From Hydractinia symbiolongicarpus (Eukaryota; Cnidaria; Hydrozoa; Anthoathecata; Hydractiniidae), in the NCBI RefSeq assembly GCF_029227915.1, contig NC_079880.1:17750001-17814000 (forward strand): a stretch of DNA of 64,000 bases. Direction: 5' to 3'. Shown in pieces: positions 1 through 13,673 of the stretch. Below the pieces are notes generated by a model. The model did no database searches, was not told the origin of the DNA, and saw nothing but the letters and a program-made list of their open reading frames with translations. Numbering within the stretch: the first letter of the stretch is position 1; every line of letters begins with the position of its first letter. A program made the translations under genes and the position numbers.

Positions 1-69
1 TTAGCCAATAAATGGAAGACACATGACCTTACATAGGCATAATTTTTGCATGTAATCTGTGAAATAGGC

Positions 70-300
70 TACCTTATCGGGGGAAAGAAGTTAGGAAAAG
101 TGACTAAATTTTTTGCAAGTGACTTAATTTTTTCCCGATCAAAACTTTCCCCGATTATTCTTTCCCCGACTAGTACTTTTACCCAATTTTTAATACCCGA
201 CTAAGAATTTACCCCGACTTTTTTTTTTGATCCTAAACTTTTTTTCTCATTGTTACCACCTTAATAAATTGCAAGGATGATTACAAAAAAGGATCGGGGA
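70..300. repeat. Degenerate array of a CCCCGAYTA-like motif
   Basis: About seven irregularly spaced copies of a motif close to CCCCGATTA or CCCCGACTA lie in AT-rich DNA. No coding capacity is visible. It could be the edge of a decayed repeat whose remainder lies outside the window. A loosely related string (TCGGTAAAA/TCGATGAAAA) recurs at about 3130-3245. Confidence 0.4.
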
Positions 301-773
301 CATAAAAAACATAATGGAAACAAAAAGAAACAACATTTTGTGTTTAAACAAACATGAAACAATCATACAACTATAACAGCAGTAGTTCGGTTAAGTCAAA
401 CAACGAATGGAGCAAGGTATAGGTTGTTAAATCTATAATGAACTTTTTTAGCTTTAATGTGGGCGCTATGTCCCTCGTGTGCCGAGGCATGTGTTATCAC
501 ATGCAGAACATCTACGATGGGGATCTACTATGGAGATCACTACTTATACTTTACCTTGACAGAATATTTCATGTTAGAAACTCAAACAATAAACATAATA
601 TCAATTCAGGCAATTTTCTTTCGTTTATGAGCGAAGCAAAACCCATGCAATTTTTTATCATAAAAAATAGACGATTGAAAAAGTATTCTAATTACTGTCC
701 GGGTGCGTATTCGTCCATCTTAGCATTTTTAAAATGCAGTAAAATTCTTGTGTGCAAAGTAAAAAAGCAATGA

Positions 774-2148
774 TGATTCTGTTGTGCAGAAAACAGAAAA
801 AACTATAATAGCGAAAAGACAAATAAATTAACTTGCGAAACTTATTTTAAAAAGTATCCTTTTAATAAATATAATTGCTTGTGGTGCAAAAGTTTCCATG
901 AATGGGTTACAAGTTTCTGAAAGTATGCGTTAGCATTACTTTGGTTTTGCAAAATGTGTTTTTAACTAATTGTAAAAAAATATACCTTAACTATGAATTT
1001 ATGTTCGCATTGATTAATAATCGCGGTGTCTGATTAAAACTTCGCGAGCGCAAAGTGTTAATTTTTTCTTCAAAAAACTGAACACAACATCCATGTCATT
1101 TACCGGGTGTACTAAAGTCCTAAATATCCCAGCTCCCCTTCTTTATACCAGCCAACGTAAGGCATAAGCAAATCAGACGAAGTAAATCAGCTCGTCGTAT
1201 ATATTTAATTTGAAATCTATTACATGCTTTATGTATAAGAATATCAAAATTCCAGACCAGGCTGGTCATTATTCTTATTTGTTGTATAAACAATAGACCA
1301 ATTGTTTTTAGCTAAAAATCCCAGCCTGATATTCTCATAAAGCATTTTTTTACAAAAGGAAAAGCATGTAGGCGTACACTATTCTCACTTTACTTAAAGT
1401 TCTCTTTCCCAACCGTTTTCCTCGTTTTATCTTTATTTGGCAACCCTTAACAATCGTCCGGATAACCACCGCCGCCCCTTCGTTTATTTTAGTTATAATG
1501 TACCATGCTTTTATCAGAAGCGGTTCGATTTTCTGGTATTCCAGATTAAAAAATAGGCCTATTGTTTAAAAAAATAAAAATAAATGAAAAACAATAGAGA
1601 AATAAAATAATGATCAGGCCCGGTTTGAATTTTGATTTTCTTATAAAAAGTGTGTGTACCGTTAACTATCACATTTTTGAAATCGTTTCGTCAAAAAATT
1701 ATTTTTTTATAAATATCGCTGGTCGCCCTATTTAGCTCCTTGAAAGGTGCACAAACTTAGTGACTACATCTAGATGTCCTAAGTTCTTTTTGTGTCCAAA
1801 AATTTTCTTTTAGCAACTGATCAGAGTCATTTAAGAGGCTTTGAAACCTAGAATTGTTTGTGGTCACAGACCAAGTAGCTAGCATAAAAACTTTGGTATA
1901 CCTACATGTAAATTAAACAACAGAATTGGGTGTCTCTATTGTGAATGTATTTTAGTTGCACCTTTTTAATAGCGAGTTTATGCAGCTTCTGCATCTTGTT
2001 TTTATTACTAAAGTTAGTAAACTAATTCAAAAACTACTTTTTGCCCGCTTAGGTTCCCTGTGCGGGGCAATGTAGTGTCGGGTTTGGACGTTCCACAGCT
2101 GGGATTATTCTGCTCAGATTGCGAACGCGGCCTGTTTCAAAACAGGAC
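774..2148. other. AT-rich intergenic DNA, nothing recognised
   Basis: I see no coding exon with recognisable protein similarity, no RNA gene and no clear inverted repeat. A 111-codon frame just upstream (438-773) has no recognisable features. Confidence 0.4.
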
Positions 2149-2505
2149 GGCCGGATTATGTACACATGACCTGATTATGTTTTTTTTGCCCTGATTATGT
2201 CGTGGTGACCGGATTATGAACGCTGATATAATGGCTGGCGCTTTGATTGGCATTTTCTTTGAACTTGAATAATTAAACATTGTTATTAAACTTGCGAATC
2301 CCCAAATTTAGCTTCCACGAAATTCCTTTTCATTTGAGAACAACAATAACTTTGCCACCAGGGCAATTTACTTGTCAGAAGTGATGACGAATGACATAAA
2401 AGCCGTTCGGCCCCGATTATGTTCGTTCTATAAGTGAGGAATAATATTTTTAACTGTCGTACATAAGTGTCAAATAATATAAAAAGTGTCGTACATAAGC
2501 CGGCC
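2149..2505. mobile_element. Candidate MITE with GGCCGG ends
   Basis: The segment is bounded by inverted GGCCGGATTATGTAC (2149-2163) and GTACATAAGCCGGCC (2491-2505), which match at 14 of 15 positions when one is reverse-complemented. Between and beside them the words GATTATGT and CATAAGTG recur several times in both orientations. There is no ORF. The inverted ends suggest a small non-autonomous DNA transposon, but no target-site duplication is obvious. Confidence 0.4.
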
Positions 2506-2512
2506 TGTCGTG

Positions 2513-5500
2513 ATTATGTTCGTTTTATAAGTGCCAACCTGAGTGAAGTGTTATGCTTTATCTCCCCAATATAAGTCGCATCACAAGAACATACGTCTTT
2601 GTATATAACATTGTTTGGGTGCGTAACACGATCTTTAATGCGAAATAACGATTGCAGCTTGGTGGTTCCAAAATATACAACATTATCTTCCGAACTGCTT
2701 TTTCACGCAAAACGGTAACTTAAACATCATCTTAGGCTAGGTTAGGAAAGAACACGTCAGTAATAACAAAAGATCAGAACCATCGAGTTGCATGCTCAGA
2801 CTGCGATTTGCCTCAAAAACTATGCAGCCGCTAAGCAATGAGACAGGCTGAAAAAAAATTGGGAAGTTAAGCAACTTTAAATCTGAATAACAAGCAACGC
2901 TAAATTAAAATAGATAGTATTTTAAATCGTAGCAGGTATTACGCTAGGTCTTGTAACTTTAAGGCTAAAATCAAATTTTTTAATTTTGTTTCCCTATTAG
3001 AAAAATCAGAGTAAAATAAGCCGGCAAGAATTTCAACTTAAATTGTGAACAGAAAGTAACCAACCATTGTATCTTCTTATTTTTGGGACATTTTAAATTT
3101 TATTGCACTAATAAAGGTTAACCAATAATCGGTAAAAGATTTACTCGATCGAAAATTTAGTCGATGAAAATGGTTTGTTGGTAAAAAACATCGGTGAAAA
3201 TGGCTTGTTGGTAAAAGACATCGGTAAAAACTTTGATTAGTACAAAGTATTAGTCCCAGAGCTAATACTCAGTCACTTATAAGCTATCAGCCCTTTTTTA
3301 ACGATAAAGTATTGAGCAGAAGATGCAATACAGCATCAGCCTGCCATTGTAGACTCTTCTTCATGGTCAAAAATTCTATTGTAGAAGGCACTTTAGTTGT
3401 GCCCAAAAAATCATCCTGGTAAAAAACCCTAAGAGGTGATAAGGAAGAGCTTGATTTCTCTTGTCTTTCATCATAAAATAGGCGCCAACGTGTCTTATAT
3501 TTGTTTGAAATCTTCGCAGATTGTCCAAGACAATTGTATACGTTCCCGCGCTAAATACTTAATATGATTGACTCCAAGGATGGAAATCAACCTATACCGA
3601 TCCACCCCAGGAATTTGCTACTTTTGTGGAAGAGAGTGACATTTTCAATACAGCTGCCCTGTCAATAAAAAGATTTTTCAAAAAGTGATCTAAATTGTGA
3701 ATTTATTAATAAGGATGTGAACAAAGTATCTTAGTTGTGGTGGGTAGAATAAAGAAACATTCTCTAGTGGAGAGCGTCTATAATTTGATGTTGTTAGAAA
3801 GGCTTGGCTTGATGCCCCATGGTCTAGTAAAAATTTACTAACTCTTGATATTTCTCGAGGCAAACTACCGACAGTTTCATCGTCGTTGCTGCAAACACAT
3901 ACCAGATACATTGCCAAACTTACGTACACTGAAAAACCTCTGAAACCTAAGGATTCCAGTAGCCTTTATAAAAATACAGCTAAAAAACTCGCTATTTTAT
4001 GTCGTTACTTAGTAGTATACACCAATTCTACATACCGGCTACCACTTTTATCTGGAGAACTGGGTTGAACCTCCAAGGTTGAACAAACCGCTCTGGTAGT
4101 CACCCTTTGTTGTTACTAAAGTGACAAAAGTTGTTTGACTTTGTAGTTTTATAGAGATGGGTCCTGCCAATTGTGCCAGAATTCCCCATTGTAAATTAAT
4201 TTTTTTGGACATTTTTTGACAATGTATTTTGACTGTTTTTGTCGCGAAAATTAACCGAGAGTTATTTTTGCCAGCTTCAAAAAATAGACAAAAATGTCGA
4301 AACGCGAAATTTAATCCCTGCGGAAAGTTATCACAATAACGATTCTCCAGATTGTCAGTAACAAGAAAGCTGGTGTCCTTTCTGTATAACGGTAAATTAT
4401 TGTAAGAAATTTAAAGGCTTTTGACGCCTTCTTATATCTTTCAAAAATACTGCTTATGCTAGACAAGAGTAATTACACCCTAGTCCCCGGTTTTTTTTGC
4501 CTTTTTAATATGAGAGATGACGGCAAATCATATCAAAAAGGCGAAAAATCTTGGGGACAAGGGTAGAGTAATTACTTTGAGAAGAAGGCTGTGTTTGTTA
4601 TGTTCAAGTATTTCAAGGTGTAAGAAAAGAAAAATATTAAGGAACCGACGTGTGCTCTATAACATAGAATTAATTTTACCTAGGTGATAATTTTCTTGTA
4701 ATCAGGTAATATACTTTTATCGGTTATTTTTTAAAAAAACTTATTTTAAAGCGAGCAAATACGTCTTTTGTTGCTAGAAGGTTTAAAGCAAACAAATTTT
4801 GTGTTAAGTTTTATTTTTTGTTCGACAGCTGCTACAAAAAAATCTTTGTTGTTTGTTTCCACGTGTCCGTGAAATGCTGTGCAGCCATATTAATTTTTCT
4901 CCGTCGTAGGAGCTATCAAGTAACTTCACTGTTTTTCTCTCGTGTAAACGAAACTTTAGCTTTGTATGAAAGTACAATTGTTTAATTTCATCTTTTATCG
5001 TTTTTGCAGATTTCTATAAACAACAGACTGTATCCTTTATTATGTTTCTTTACATTTGCAAATATATGTATCCTGTTTTTTAGAAAAAAATTGAAAAATA
5101 ATACTCCCTTACAGCCCTTCCTATTTTTCCTTTCTATACTAAAAATACCACCATGAGGAAAACGTCGTGCTACGCACAGGCGAAATAGCATATGCGATAT
5201 ATTTTATTCACTTTGTTTTGACGGACGAATTCCTCTTGAATTTTAAGGACGAGCGTACCTGTGGTTTGTGCAACGGCTTAAGCCTAAACTACAATCCTTG
5301 CCATAGATGCTATAAAAAACTGTTGCTGAGCCTCTCACCCCCCCCTGCATCAAAGGTTTCTTGACCAGTCGTACAAGAAAACAACTTTTCCATCTCGAAG
5401 ACATCATCTCATGTTCCACCTCGTACGACATACATCCAAGTTGCTGCTATTTCCTTCTTTTTTTTCCTCTTGTGGTACATAGTAATCCTTCGTTTGATCT

Positions 5501-8066
5501 CGACAAGCCATGGTCTTGGTGCCTGATAAGCATCATTGAAGGGATTTGTCTTTTGTCCACAGCTGATTCCTTGGAAGTAAAATTAAATACCGTCTCGCCA
5601 AAACTTTTGTGTCAAAAACTCTATTAGTTTTTTTTTGCACATTGAAGTCTCTTCTTTTTGTATTAGCTAAGCACTGCAGAGTTCTTTTTTCTGGGTTGCA
5701 GGTATTAAAATTAATTTTTAATTAGATAACAATTTAAGGTCCTTGTGCTCCCATGTTGCATACTGGCTTCGTTTTTAAGTTATTTTTTTTACAGTGAAAG
5801 GAGTATTTATGTGTGGTAATTGTTTAATCGTTGGTCGGGCATCGTCATTTTCGACGGTCTTCCCTTGTTTGTTTTTCCTTTTATCAACAGGCACCTAAAC
5901 ATAAATTTCTTTCCTTGTGTGTGTTGCATATTGAGGGAAAAGATTCGAAATTTTCTGACAGCATGAAATGTTTCCTTATTGATGGAGAAATCACAAATAC
6001 AGCGACATCTCGTCTGATATTTTAGCTGTTTTGTTTTGTTTATTAGCCATCTATGAGAACATATATGTTTATATACAGAGCGAGAAAAGAGATAGAGAAT
6101 TATACGTTACTAAAAGAAACGTTTTGCGCAGTGAAGGTTAATTCCGCATAATCTTTCGAAGTATATATAGATACATTCCGCGACGAAACCTTTTTGTTTT
6201 GCAAATGTAACACGCCGCGCTAAAGTTTTTTCCACTACGCATACGTTCCCTATTGTTTTTATATAACATTGAGTATACATACTCAAATGCCAGTTTTAAG
6301 TACACAAACAAACAAATGAAATTTTATGGGGAAAGTTCATTTCGTGCTAAAAAATTGTCCAGTAATTAGAGTGCTTGTTTAATTGACAGTCCACTTTTTA
6401 GAAAGTTTCGTGTGAAATTTTAACCGTAGTTTTGCCGATGCAAAGGAATTTGTTTGTTAATTGGAGGTTTCCGCTAAATGGAGTGCCATGTTTATTGGAG
6501 AGTTAACTATATTCAACACTCTTAAAAAACGGTTGGTCTTTTCTTCCCTTAGACAATCCTTGCCATAAATTAGTGCTAAAGGGTATTAATAACTGCAATT
6601 AATCTATTATTCCTAGAATGAAGTTTAGGAGGGAATTTAACAAAAATAACAAATAAATCGATATCACAAACCCTTTTTTCTGTTTTTTTACTCAACATCA
6701 ATGTCTGAGTCAAGGATTGTCAAGTTCCTCTAGAATTTCTAGTTGCTCCTTGAGTTTAGCTGCCTTGCTTGCATGGTTGGCCGGCCTTGATGCATTGGAT
6801 TTTAACATTATCCGTTGGTGTTTACAGGAATGAAATGCTAGTTGTCATGTCCCAATCGAGCTGTCTAGAATACTATTTTTACTTCTTTAAAGCCCACGAA
6901 GATACACGAGCAAAAGCAAAAGTTGCAGGACAAAGAAAGCAAGGAATAGGACTCGTTTTCCTGTGTCTGTACATTCTTACTCCCGGTACTAGTAAGAAAG
7001 AACGTCAATTTAATTCTTTGAATTAAAAGTTAAAAATTTAATTTTTTGAATTAAGAGTTAAAAAGTACTATTTTATTGGATTCAATGATTTTGTAATTTA
7101 TCGTATTGTAGGCAATATAGCTCTTTCACTTGAATTCAAATTATATCTTCATACTCCTATCCCTAACTTAATATACTGTTTCAAATATAAGACGGGTCAG
7201 CTATTAATTTATCCCAATTTTGAAAGGGGTCTACAATTAGATTAGAAGAGTGCTAGTATTTGAGGGCGTCTTTTATCTCTTCAACAGACCTCTTTGGGGA
7301 GGCTACAATTAGATAAATGCTTGCTAATCCATGCATCGAGAAAGACCAGGTTGATATTACGCTATCATTCATTTTTCTTCCTCGGCTAAATCCCCCACAA
7401 CTTTTCACATCTCTCATCGAAACATGTTTAATTATCAGATCAGACTATAAACCAGCCCAATATCGATCACTCCTTCTGATTGTATGGTAGCCCTTCATAT
7501 TGAAGCATTGGTAAAGTCAGGGGTGCTTTTGTGGTAGACCGTTCATAGTTTACAAATGTTGTGTGCTCTTCTTTGTTGTGTTTCTCATTCATTATGAGAA
7601 ATCATTATTAAGAAGAAATATATATATTATTACACATGGAACACAAATATAGACACGCACTTTTTGCATGATTAGCTCGTCCTGAGGCTGCAAATAGGTT
7701 CAGCATATTTCTCACTGTCATCAAATCGAAAGGCCAAACACCAGCCGGTTCCGCAAATATAAAATCCATCACTTGACTCACACGATACGTTTATTTATTA
7801 TTTTGCTAAGTTGTAAACTATTGATGAACATGAGCAACAAGATCATGACAACCTCTTACACGTATTTCTACTTCTTCTACTTTTTTCTCTTGTTTTTGAT
7901 AATATATAACACTTGTCTTTAAAGCTTAACTCACTCAATAACTTCAGTAAAACCACAAAACAAACAACTCTTTTGCCAATCAAATTTCACCCTCAATACC
8001 TTATTTTTCTTTGCTGTCGATGATAATGGACGCTTCCTACGCAAAGCGTTGACAATTTAACTTTGA
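2513..8066. other. Intergenic DNA without recognised genes
   Basis: Only short open frames (60-90 codons) occur here, none with family motifs, and their coding quality looks like chance in AT-rich DNA. Weak repeated words occur at 3130-3245. Exons of an unrecognised gene cannot be excluded by eye. Confidence 0.4.
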
Positions 8067-8211
8067 CTAGTCGTTAGCCCGTGGAAAAATCCACGGGTTC
8101 GCCCGTCCCTTTTATACCGCATTGCGTGCTTCTCGCTATTGCGCAGCTAAGCTACCATTTTGCGTGACAGACAGACAGACAAACAGACGAATACGGGCAT
8201 TATAATATAGA
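8067..8211 (-). mobile_element. Mini-Helitron (non-autonomous), TCTG family, copy 1
   Basis: Read on the minus strand, the 145-bp element starts with TC (TCTATATTATAATG) next to a host A. It has a short run of TCTG units, then a conserved core, and ends with a hairpin (CCCGTGGA, loop, TCCACGGG), seven bases and CTAG next to a host T. TC start, 3' hairpin, CTAG end and insertion between A and T are the known hallmarks of Helitrons. There is no ORF, so it is non-autonomous. Related copies lie at 17195-17374, 30298-30386 and 46021-46248. Confidence 0.8.
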
Positions 8212-9359
8212 TGTTGTCTTCCTTCAATCTATGATCTATTATACCCCTTGTTCTTTTTTTTTTAGATAGCTTATGCCTTCTTGCAAGGCGTTTTCTTGAG
8301 AAGATTCAGATCCCTTAATTACAAACGTTTAATTAAAAAATAAATTGATATAAGAGATTCCTTGCTAATGTGATGTTATGATTGTCGATTTATGCCAGAG
8401 AAACGAATCATAAAAAAGTTTTCTCATTAGTGTGAAGACAAACTGGGAACTATAGACCTCTCTTCCATAATTCAATCTTTCACCTTCAATCACAAGATGC
8501 TTTCATTTGTTCAAATTGTAATGATTCGCCTTTCTAGTTCAATAATCCATATCATCAAAAGAAAATCCATGCAACTGAACCAAAATATGATTTCCTTTTT
8601 TTATCTTGAGAAAAAAACTATCGAATTTTAGCAATGGAAAATCAGCAAACAAAATTGAAAGCACTAACCACTAATCTATTCTCAATAAAACTGTGCCTTT
8701 AAGGCTTACCACATATCACCCATAACGTTTCGATTTAACTGATTTAGGATTGAGGCATACTTTTATCTTTATCTATATAAAATTCTAATGATAAAAAATA
8801 TGTAATTATAACAATTTATTCCAGATCTATTTCGACTAGACTAACTTCATCTGTAGAAGCCGTCATGATTTTTTAGAGTTCTATTTTTTTGTTTATTTGT
8901 TTATTTTTTTGATGTTGTACTTCCCTTACTCCTGTTATGGCTGTGTCTTTTTTTCAAATAAAAAACATTGAATTGAAACGCTGTTTTCATTAAACTGTCA
9001 AAACTTAAAATTGATTTGTATCCTATGTGGTGCTCCATCTTAAAAAATATTTGAATTTATTTTATCTTGACGTTTGAACTCGTGTTTTGAACGTTGAAAG
9101 TGTGATGAAAGACTTTGTTGCATTAGAAAGTAAGAGTTACCAAAGAAATGGCGGCAAATTCACGAAAAGCTGACTTAACATTTTTTTTTGAAAAGAGACA
9201 GCTGCGGACACTAAATTTGAAACGGAGGAGAACGAGTTAATTCAATTATATCTATCTTTAAAAGAACATGAAGAAATCTATGTTTATACTTCATTCGTCT
9301 TTCTCTGTAAACACACATTGTGATGCCGTAAAACAAATTCGAAAATAAAAAGAGAAGAA
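8212..9359. other. Intergenic DNA with a possible non-LTR 3' tail
   Basis: Around 8910-8985 a stretch ending in AATAAAAAACATTGAATTGAA resembles the 3' end of a CR1/L2-type retrotransposon with a short repeated tail. No reverse transcriptase is left. The rest lacks recognisable features and presumably includes the 5' flank of the sulfotransferase gene starting at 9360. Confidence 0.3.
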
Positions 9360-12300
9360 ATGGAAGCATGTGGAACAAAAATGGCTAAATTATTCATATC
9401 CGTGTTTCGGTGGAAATGTGCTCGATTATTTTGTCTCGCGTTAACTCTGGCTCTTATTGTTCTTGGTGTAAATTTTACAGACTGGTATGGCGAAAAAAAT
9501 ATTTATGTTAAAGAGCGCGAAAATGTTGATATATCTATACGTACTAAAGTGTAAGAATATTTTGTTGTTGTAGAGCTAGACATTACTTAAAAGTTATAAA
9601 TAAGTTAATCTTTTTGCTCAGTTCTTTTTCGACGTTGATTGCCGACGTCAATTTGGCATAAATTTGTTCAAATGAGAAACTGGTTTATAAAAAACGTAGC
9701 ACTAAGGTATTGGCAATTGTAATTCTCACTGTAAATTTTGTGTACTTGTTTTGCACCAATTAAAGTAAACCATGTTGAAAAATCAAATGAACACCTTCAG
9801 AATCGAAACCCTTGCCAAAAATACGTAGACCTGTATTTTCTAGCATGAAAGCTTAAAAAAAAACTCGCCAAAGATCGGCTACTGTGTTTAGGACTATCAG
9901 GGTACGTTAAAAAAATTGTTTCTTTCAACTACCCGCCGATGTTTATTTAAAAGTATTTTGTGTTCTAAATGGTTCAACAGCTCAACGACAGTTGTTGTGT
10001 GTACGTAGTAAGTAACCGAAAAATATATATCAATAAGAATAAAATCGGTTGTAATATTTAACAAAGAAGGAATTCCGGAGATTTAGCAAAAAGATCCGGG
10101 ACAATGGAGAGAAATTATCGTGTCTGACTAATGTACATATTGAAGAAAAGTCAAGTTCGGGAGGGTCGAATTACAAAAGAATGTTTTCAAGTAAATCGAA
10201 CTTGTCGGTTTACTACACGTTTGCAAGGATCGTAGCTAATTTTACTTAGGCATAAACAATTTTAGTCTCTACAGTAACAATTCAAACTTTTAATTATGCA
10301 ACACAGCTATTCACAAGCAAACTTTAAATAAAATCAAACCTTGAATCGATCAACAATCTAAAAAAAATAATGATATGACCCTGACCGTGTCAATACGAAT
10401 CGCGTTATCTCGTTTCGTGTGCTAATTTAAAACAAGACGTATGATATACGCAAACAACCTCGCGAATAAAGTTTACAAAAAGCTGTCTATCAAATTGGGA
10501 TTTTTGTTACGAAGTTAGAAACGACATATTTTACTATTCAGATACGCAATAATATTTGTTACACACTTATTTTTCAAAATTGATTTGTGAGACCTTCCTG
10601 AACGGAAAATTCCTCGAACTTTTTAATTAGTTAGTTAAACAAGTGTTTTGAGCACTTGTCTTATCTTTTTAAAAAAGAAAAAAGAAAAAAAAAGTAAAAA
10701 TAGTTACCAAGATGAGATTCGAACACACGACGACTACCGTGTCGGTGCTCAGAGAGGCAAAAATTTTCATTCTTGTAGGACACATTTGCGTTTTAATACA
10801 AGCTCACGAGCTTGTAAATAGTATCTTATCCTGTCATGTATTTTTTATAGATATTTTAACAAGCACGAATATTAAGCTTATGTTGTTATGTTATAGTTGT
10901 CATTTTCTTACGCAACATTTTTGGATTTTTTTTAATGTCGATAAGAAAAAGTTAAACAAACAATGTCTGAAAGCAAAAACACTTAACCAGTAAAGCGTGT
11001 CAACTTTCAAAATAATTCTAGCTGTGAACAGTACGAGAAAGCCAAATTAGCGTTTATAACCGTGTTTACTTTATTTTAAGCATAGATGTTTTATGGAAAA
11101 TCGTACGATGTGAAGTGAAGGAAAAACAACAACGAATTGTTGTCAGAAGTTTATTCATTCTAGGGAACGATAATACCATCCGCCCCCTCTTGGAATGTTT
11201 TTTAGAGTTCACATGATTCTTTTATAAGAAACATCCTTTTTCAGTTCAACCTGACAGTGTATTTTAAACTGGAACACCTTTTTATACTTCTCGCCAAGAA
11301 CCTACAATCTACACATAGTTTTTTTTATAACTAACAAGTTAGCTCTTGAAAGCATTCCTGTTTTTTATTAAAACACGTGCGGTTGCAATTTTAAGAGTTT
11401 AATTTCACCCGGTGGACCTTTTTTATCCTATGGCAATGTATGGGAATCTTGTTGTTTTATGGAAAAAAAATTCATGAAAGATACGCTTTAATGAAAAAAG
11501 AAATCATGATAGATACGCCTTTGGGTGGCCACTAAACCTTATTAAACTAATCGTTGATTACAAGAGTTAAAAACAAAATAATTTTTAATTAAGCAAGCTT
11601 TATATTTGGGGTGGATTTTACCGGTCTTTAATAAAAGTTAAGCACATTCCTCGGTGCCCAGTTTTTTTACTAGGTTATATATTCAATTGCGCGAATTACA
11701 CTACTCCCTGTTACTTCCGAAATTAAGTGTTCCGAAAAATCAATCGCGAAAATGCAATACAGTTATCTCCCAGTAACTCAAACTTTTAAGAGACCGAGCA
11801 AAATAGTTTGACTTAACGAATGTTCGAGTTAAAGCGGTTTATTCAAGAGGTGGGTTAACAGTTACCGGGAAAGGTGAAATCTCCATGAAAAAGGTATGCA
11901 AGTCCCTTACAAATTAATTTTTCTCGACAGACAACTTTATCTGTCTATATTACAATAGTTGATAAAAACTAAAAAAAAAACAAAATTTGATATTCATCTA
12001 GTCTTTGATTTTCTTTCTCGAGTTGTTTGCTCCTAGGAACAATGAAATCATAAAATAATATAAAAAACAGTTTCAAATTTTTATTTTAGCTCTCAATATT
12101 CGAGTTTCGAACATATGAAAACAGAAGACGAACGCAAATATTTTCAACAATTTACTTCGGAAAATCGATGGCACAAAAAATTAATTGCAAAAAATCAGAA
12201 TGTGAACGCACATGAGAAAATTGGTTTACCAAGAGAACACACGCTAACGAGCGAAGTTGAGAATACATACGAGACAACATTAACTGATCCTGAAGAGAGG

Positions 12301-13662
12301 AACTTCAAAACTACTCCATTCAAACCAGACATCACTTTAAAGAGTAGCAAATATGATCACATGGTATCTTCTACTGCGTCACAAAATTCAAATAAAAACA
12401 AGGGAATTAGAGAGGATCGGACTTCAAAAGTGCTTCAACACATCGTTGAAAAAGGCAAAAATATAATGACACAAATGACGAAAGAAGGATCGCCGATGAC
12501 AAGAGTCGAAGATTTAATCACTGAACAGTCTAATATAAAATTTCTTCCTGACGATCTCGTTGACAAAATACTGAACAACAGAAGAATTGAACAAAAGAAA
12601 TGTAAACCGATCAAAAATGTGATTTTTCTAAAAACTCACAAAACAGGTTCGAGTACCATAATAAACATCATGCAACGAATTTCACATCGCAAAAATTTAA
12701 GCATTGCACTGCCAGGGGTAAATCATTTCTTAGGATGGCCCAAACCTTTCCTTGAGAACTACATATTCGAACACGAAACAAACAAAACCTATAACATCAT
12801 ATGCAATCATGCTAGATTTAATAAGCAGCGAATGCTAAAAGTCATGAGTAGCAAAAACACAAAAATTGTCACCATTATACGGGATCCATTGTATCAGTTT
12901 GAATCGTCTGCCGTATATTTGAATTTTAACAGTTTGCTTAAACTGAATCGTTCGAAAAATGTTCTTGATGCGTTCTTTGCACAACCAGAAGAGGCTATAT
13001 ACAATCGAACCTTGCACAGAAATTCGCACAACGTGTTTCTACTAAAGAACCCGATCGCATTTGATTTAGGCTTTCGCACTTGGATCCAAACTGAGGAGCA
13101 TGTTCAGCATGTTTTAAATTCAGTGAAAAAAGATTTTAATTTAGTGATGATATCGGATTACATGGAAGAATCGTTAATTTTACTGAAGAATGAATTATGT
13201 TGGGATATGAAGGACGTACTGTACTTCACAATGAATAAACGACCAGATAATCGCCGCCAGAAAATTCAGAATATTGCAGAGAAGAGGATGAAATTAAAAA
13301 GATATAACAAATTGGATTACAGCATTTTTGAGTATTACAACAAAACATTTTGGGAGCAGGTTAAAGCAGGCGGAGAAACATTTCAAAACGACGTCAAAAT
13401 TCTCAAAGCAATAAATAAAATGCTGGCTGACACTTGTTTACATCAAGGACGTCATTTTGATAAATCTCAGTGGTGGTTTCCCATACTAGGATATAAATTA
13501 AAAGTTGAAGCAAAAAAATCACCGTACTTTCAGTTATGCGAAGATATGACCAGGTCTGAAATAGATTTTACAAATATGCTTAAGTTGAAATCGACTAAAC
13601 GTCACTGGACTATACCAACACGTGTCATAAAAACCCGCATGCGCAAATATAAAACAAAGTAA
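9360..13662 (+). CDS. Galactose 3-O-sulfotransferase (Gal3ST family), two exons
   Basis: Exon 1 is 9360-9550 and exon 2 is 12090-13662, joined over a 2539-bp GT-AG intron with matching phase to give 587 residues. Enzymes of this family (galactosylceramide sulfotransferase and relatives) move sulfate from PAPS to the 3-hydroxyl of galactose on glycolipids or glycans in the Golgi. Residues 1-20 form a short cytosolic tail and about 21-38 a hydrophobic signal anchor, giving type II topology. Residues about 40-235 are a long, charged, lysine-rich stem. The catalytic domain begins near 238. KTHKTGSST (245-253) is the 5'-phosphosulfate loop, NHARFN follows, and IIRDPLYQFES (about 326-336) is the 3'-phosphate site. 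The ATG at 9360 is the only one placing the anchor at the N-terminus. The stem is longer than in vertebrate members. Family assignment is firm, but acceptor specificity cannot be read from sequence. Confidence 0.92.
10427..10818 (-). repeat. SINE-like dispersed repeat, copy 1 (in Gal3ST intron)
   Basis: On the minus strand this matches the plus-strand segment 37765-38333. Both begin with a near-palindrome (ACAAGCTC, two bases, GAGCTTGT), then a shared body with a tRNA T-arm-like GTTCGAATCTC (an RNA polymerase III B-box match), then a T-rich run, then a shared AT-rich tail ending near CGTATATCAT. This copy lacks about 170 bp present in the other. There is no ORF. A tRNA-related SINE is the simplest reading. 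Confidence 0.55.
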
Positions 13663-13673
13663 AACTAAATGGA

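Noticed and set aside
438-773. 111-codon open frame near the left edge
   Set aside because: No recognisable motif, biased AT-rich composition and no splice partners. Chance is likely, though it is the longest frame in the first 9 kb.
11750-11880. Inverted-looking GTTATCTCCCAGTAACTC and GGGTTAACAGTTACCGG segment, thought of as a Tigger MITE
   Set aside because: The pairing is short and imperfect and no TA-flanked ends could be defined.
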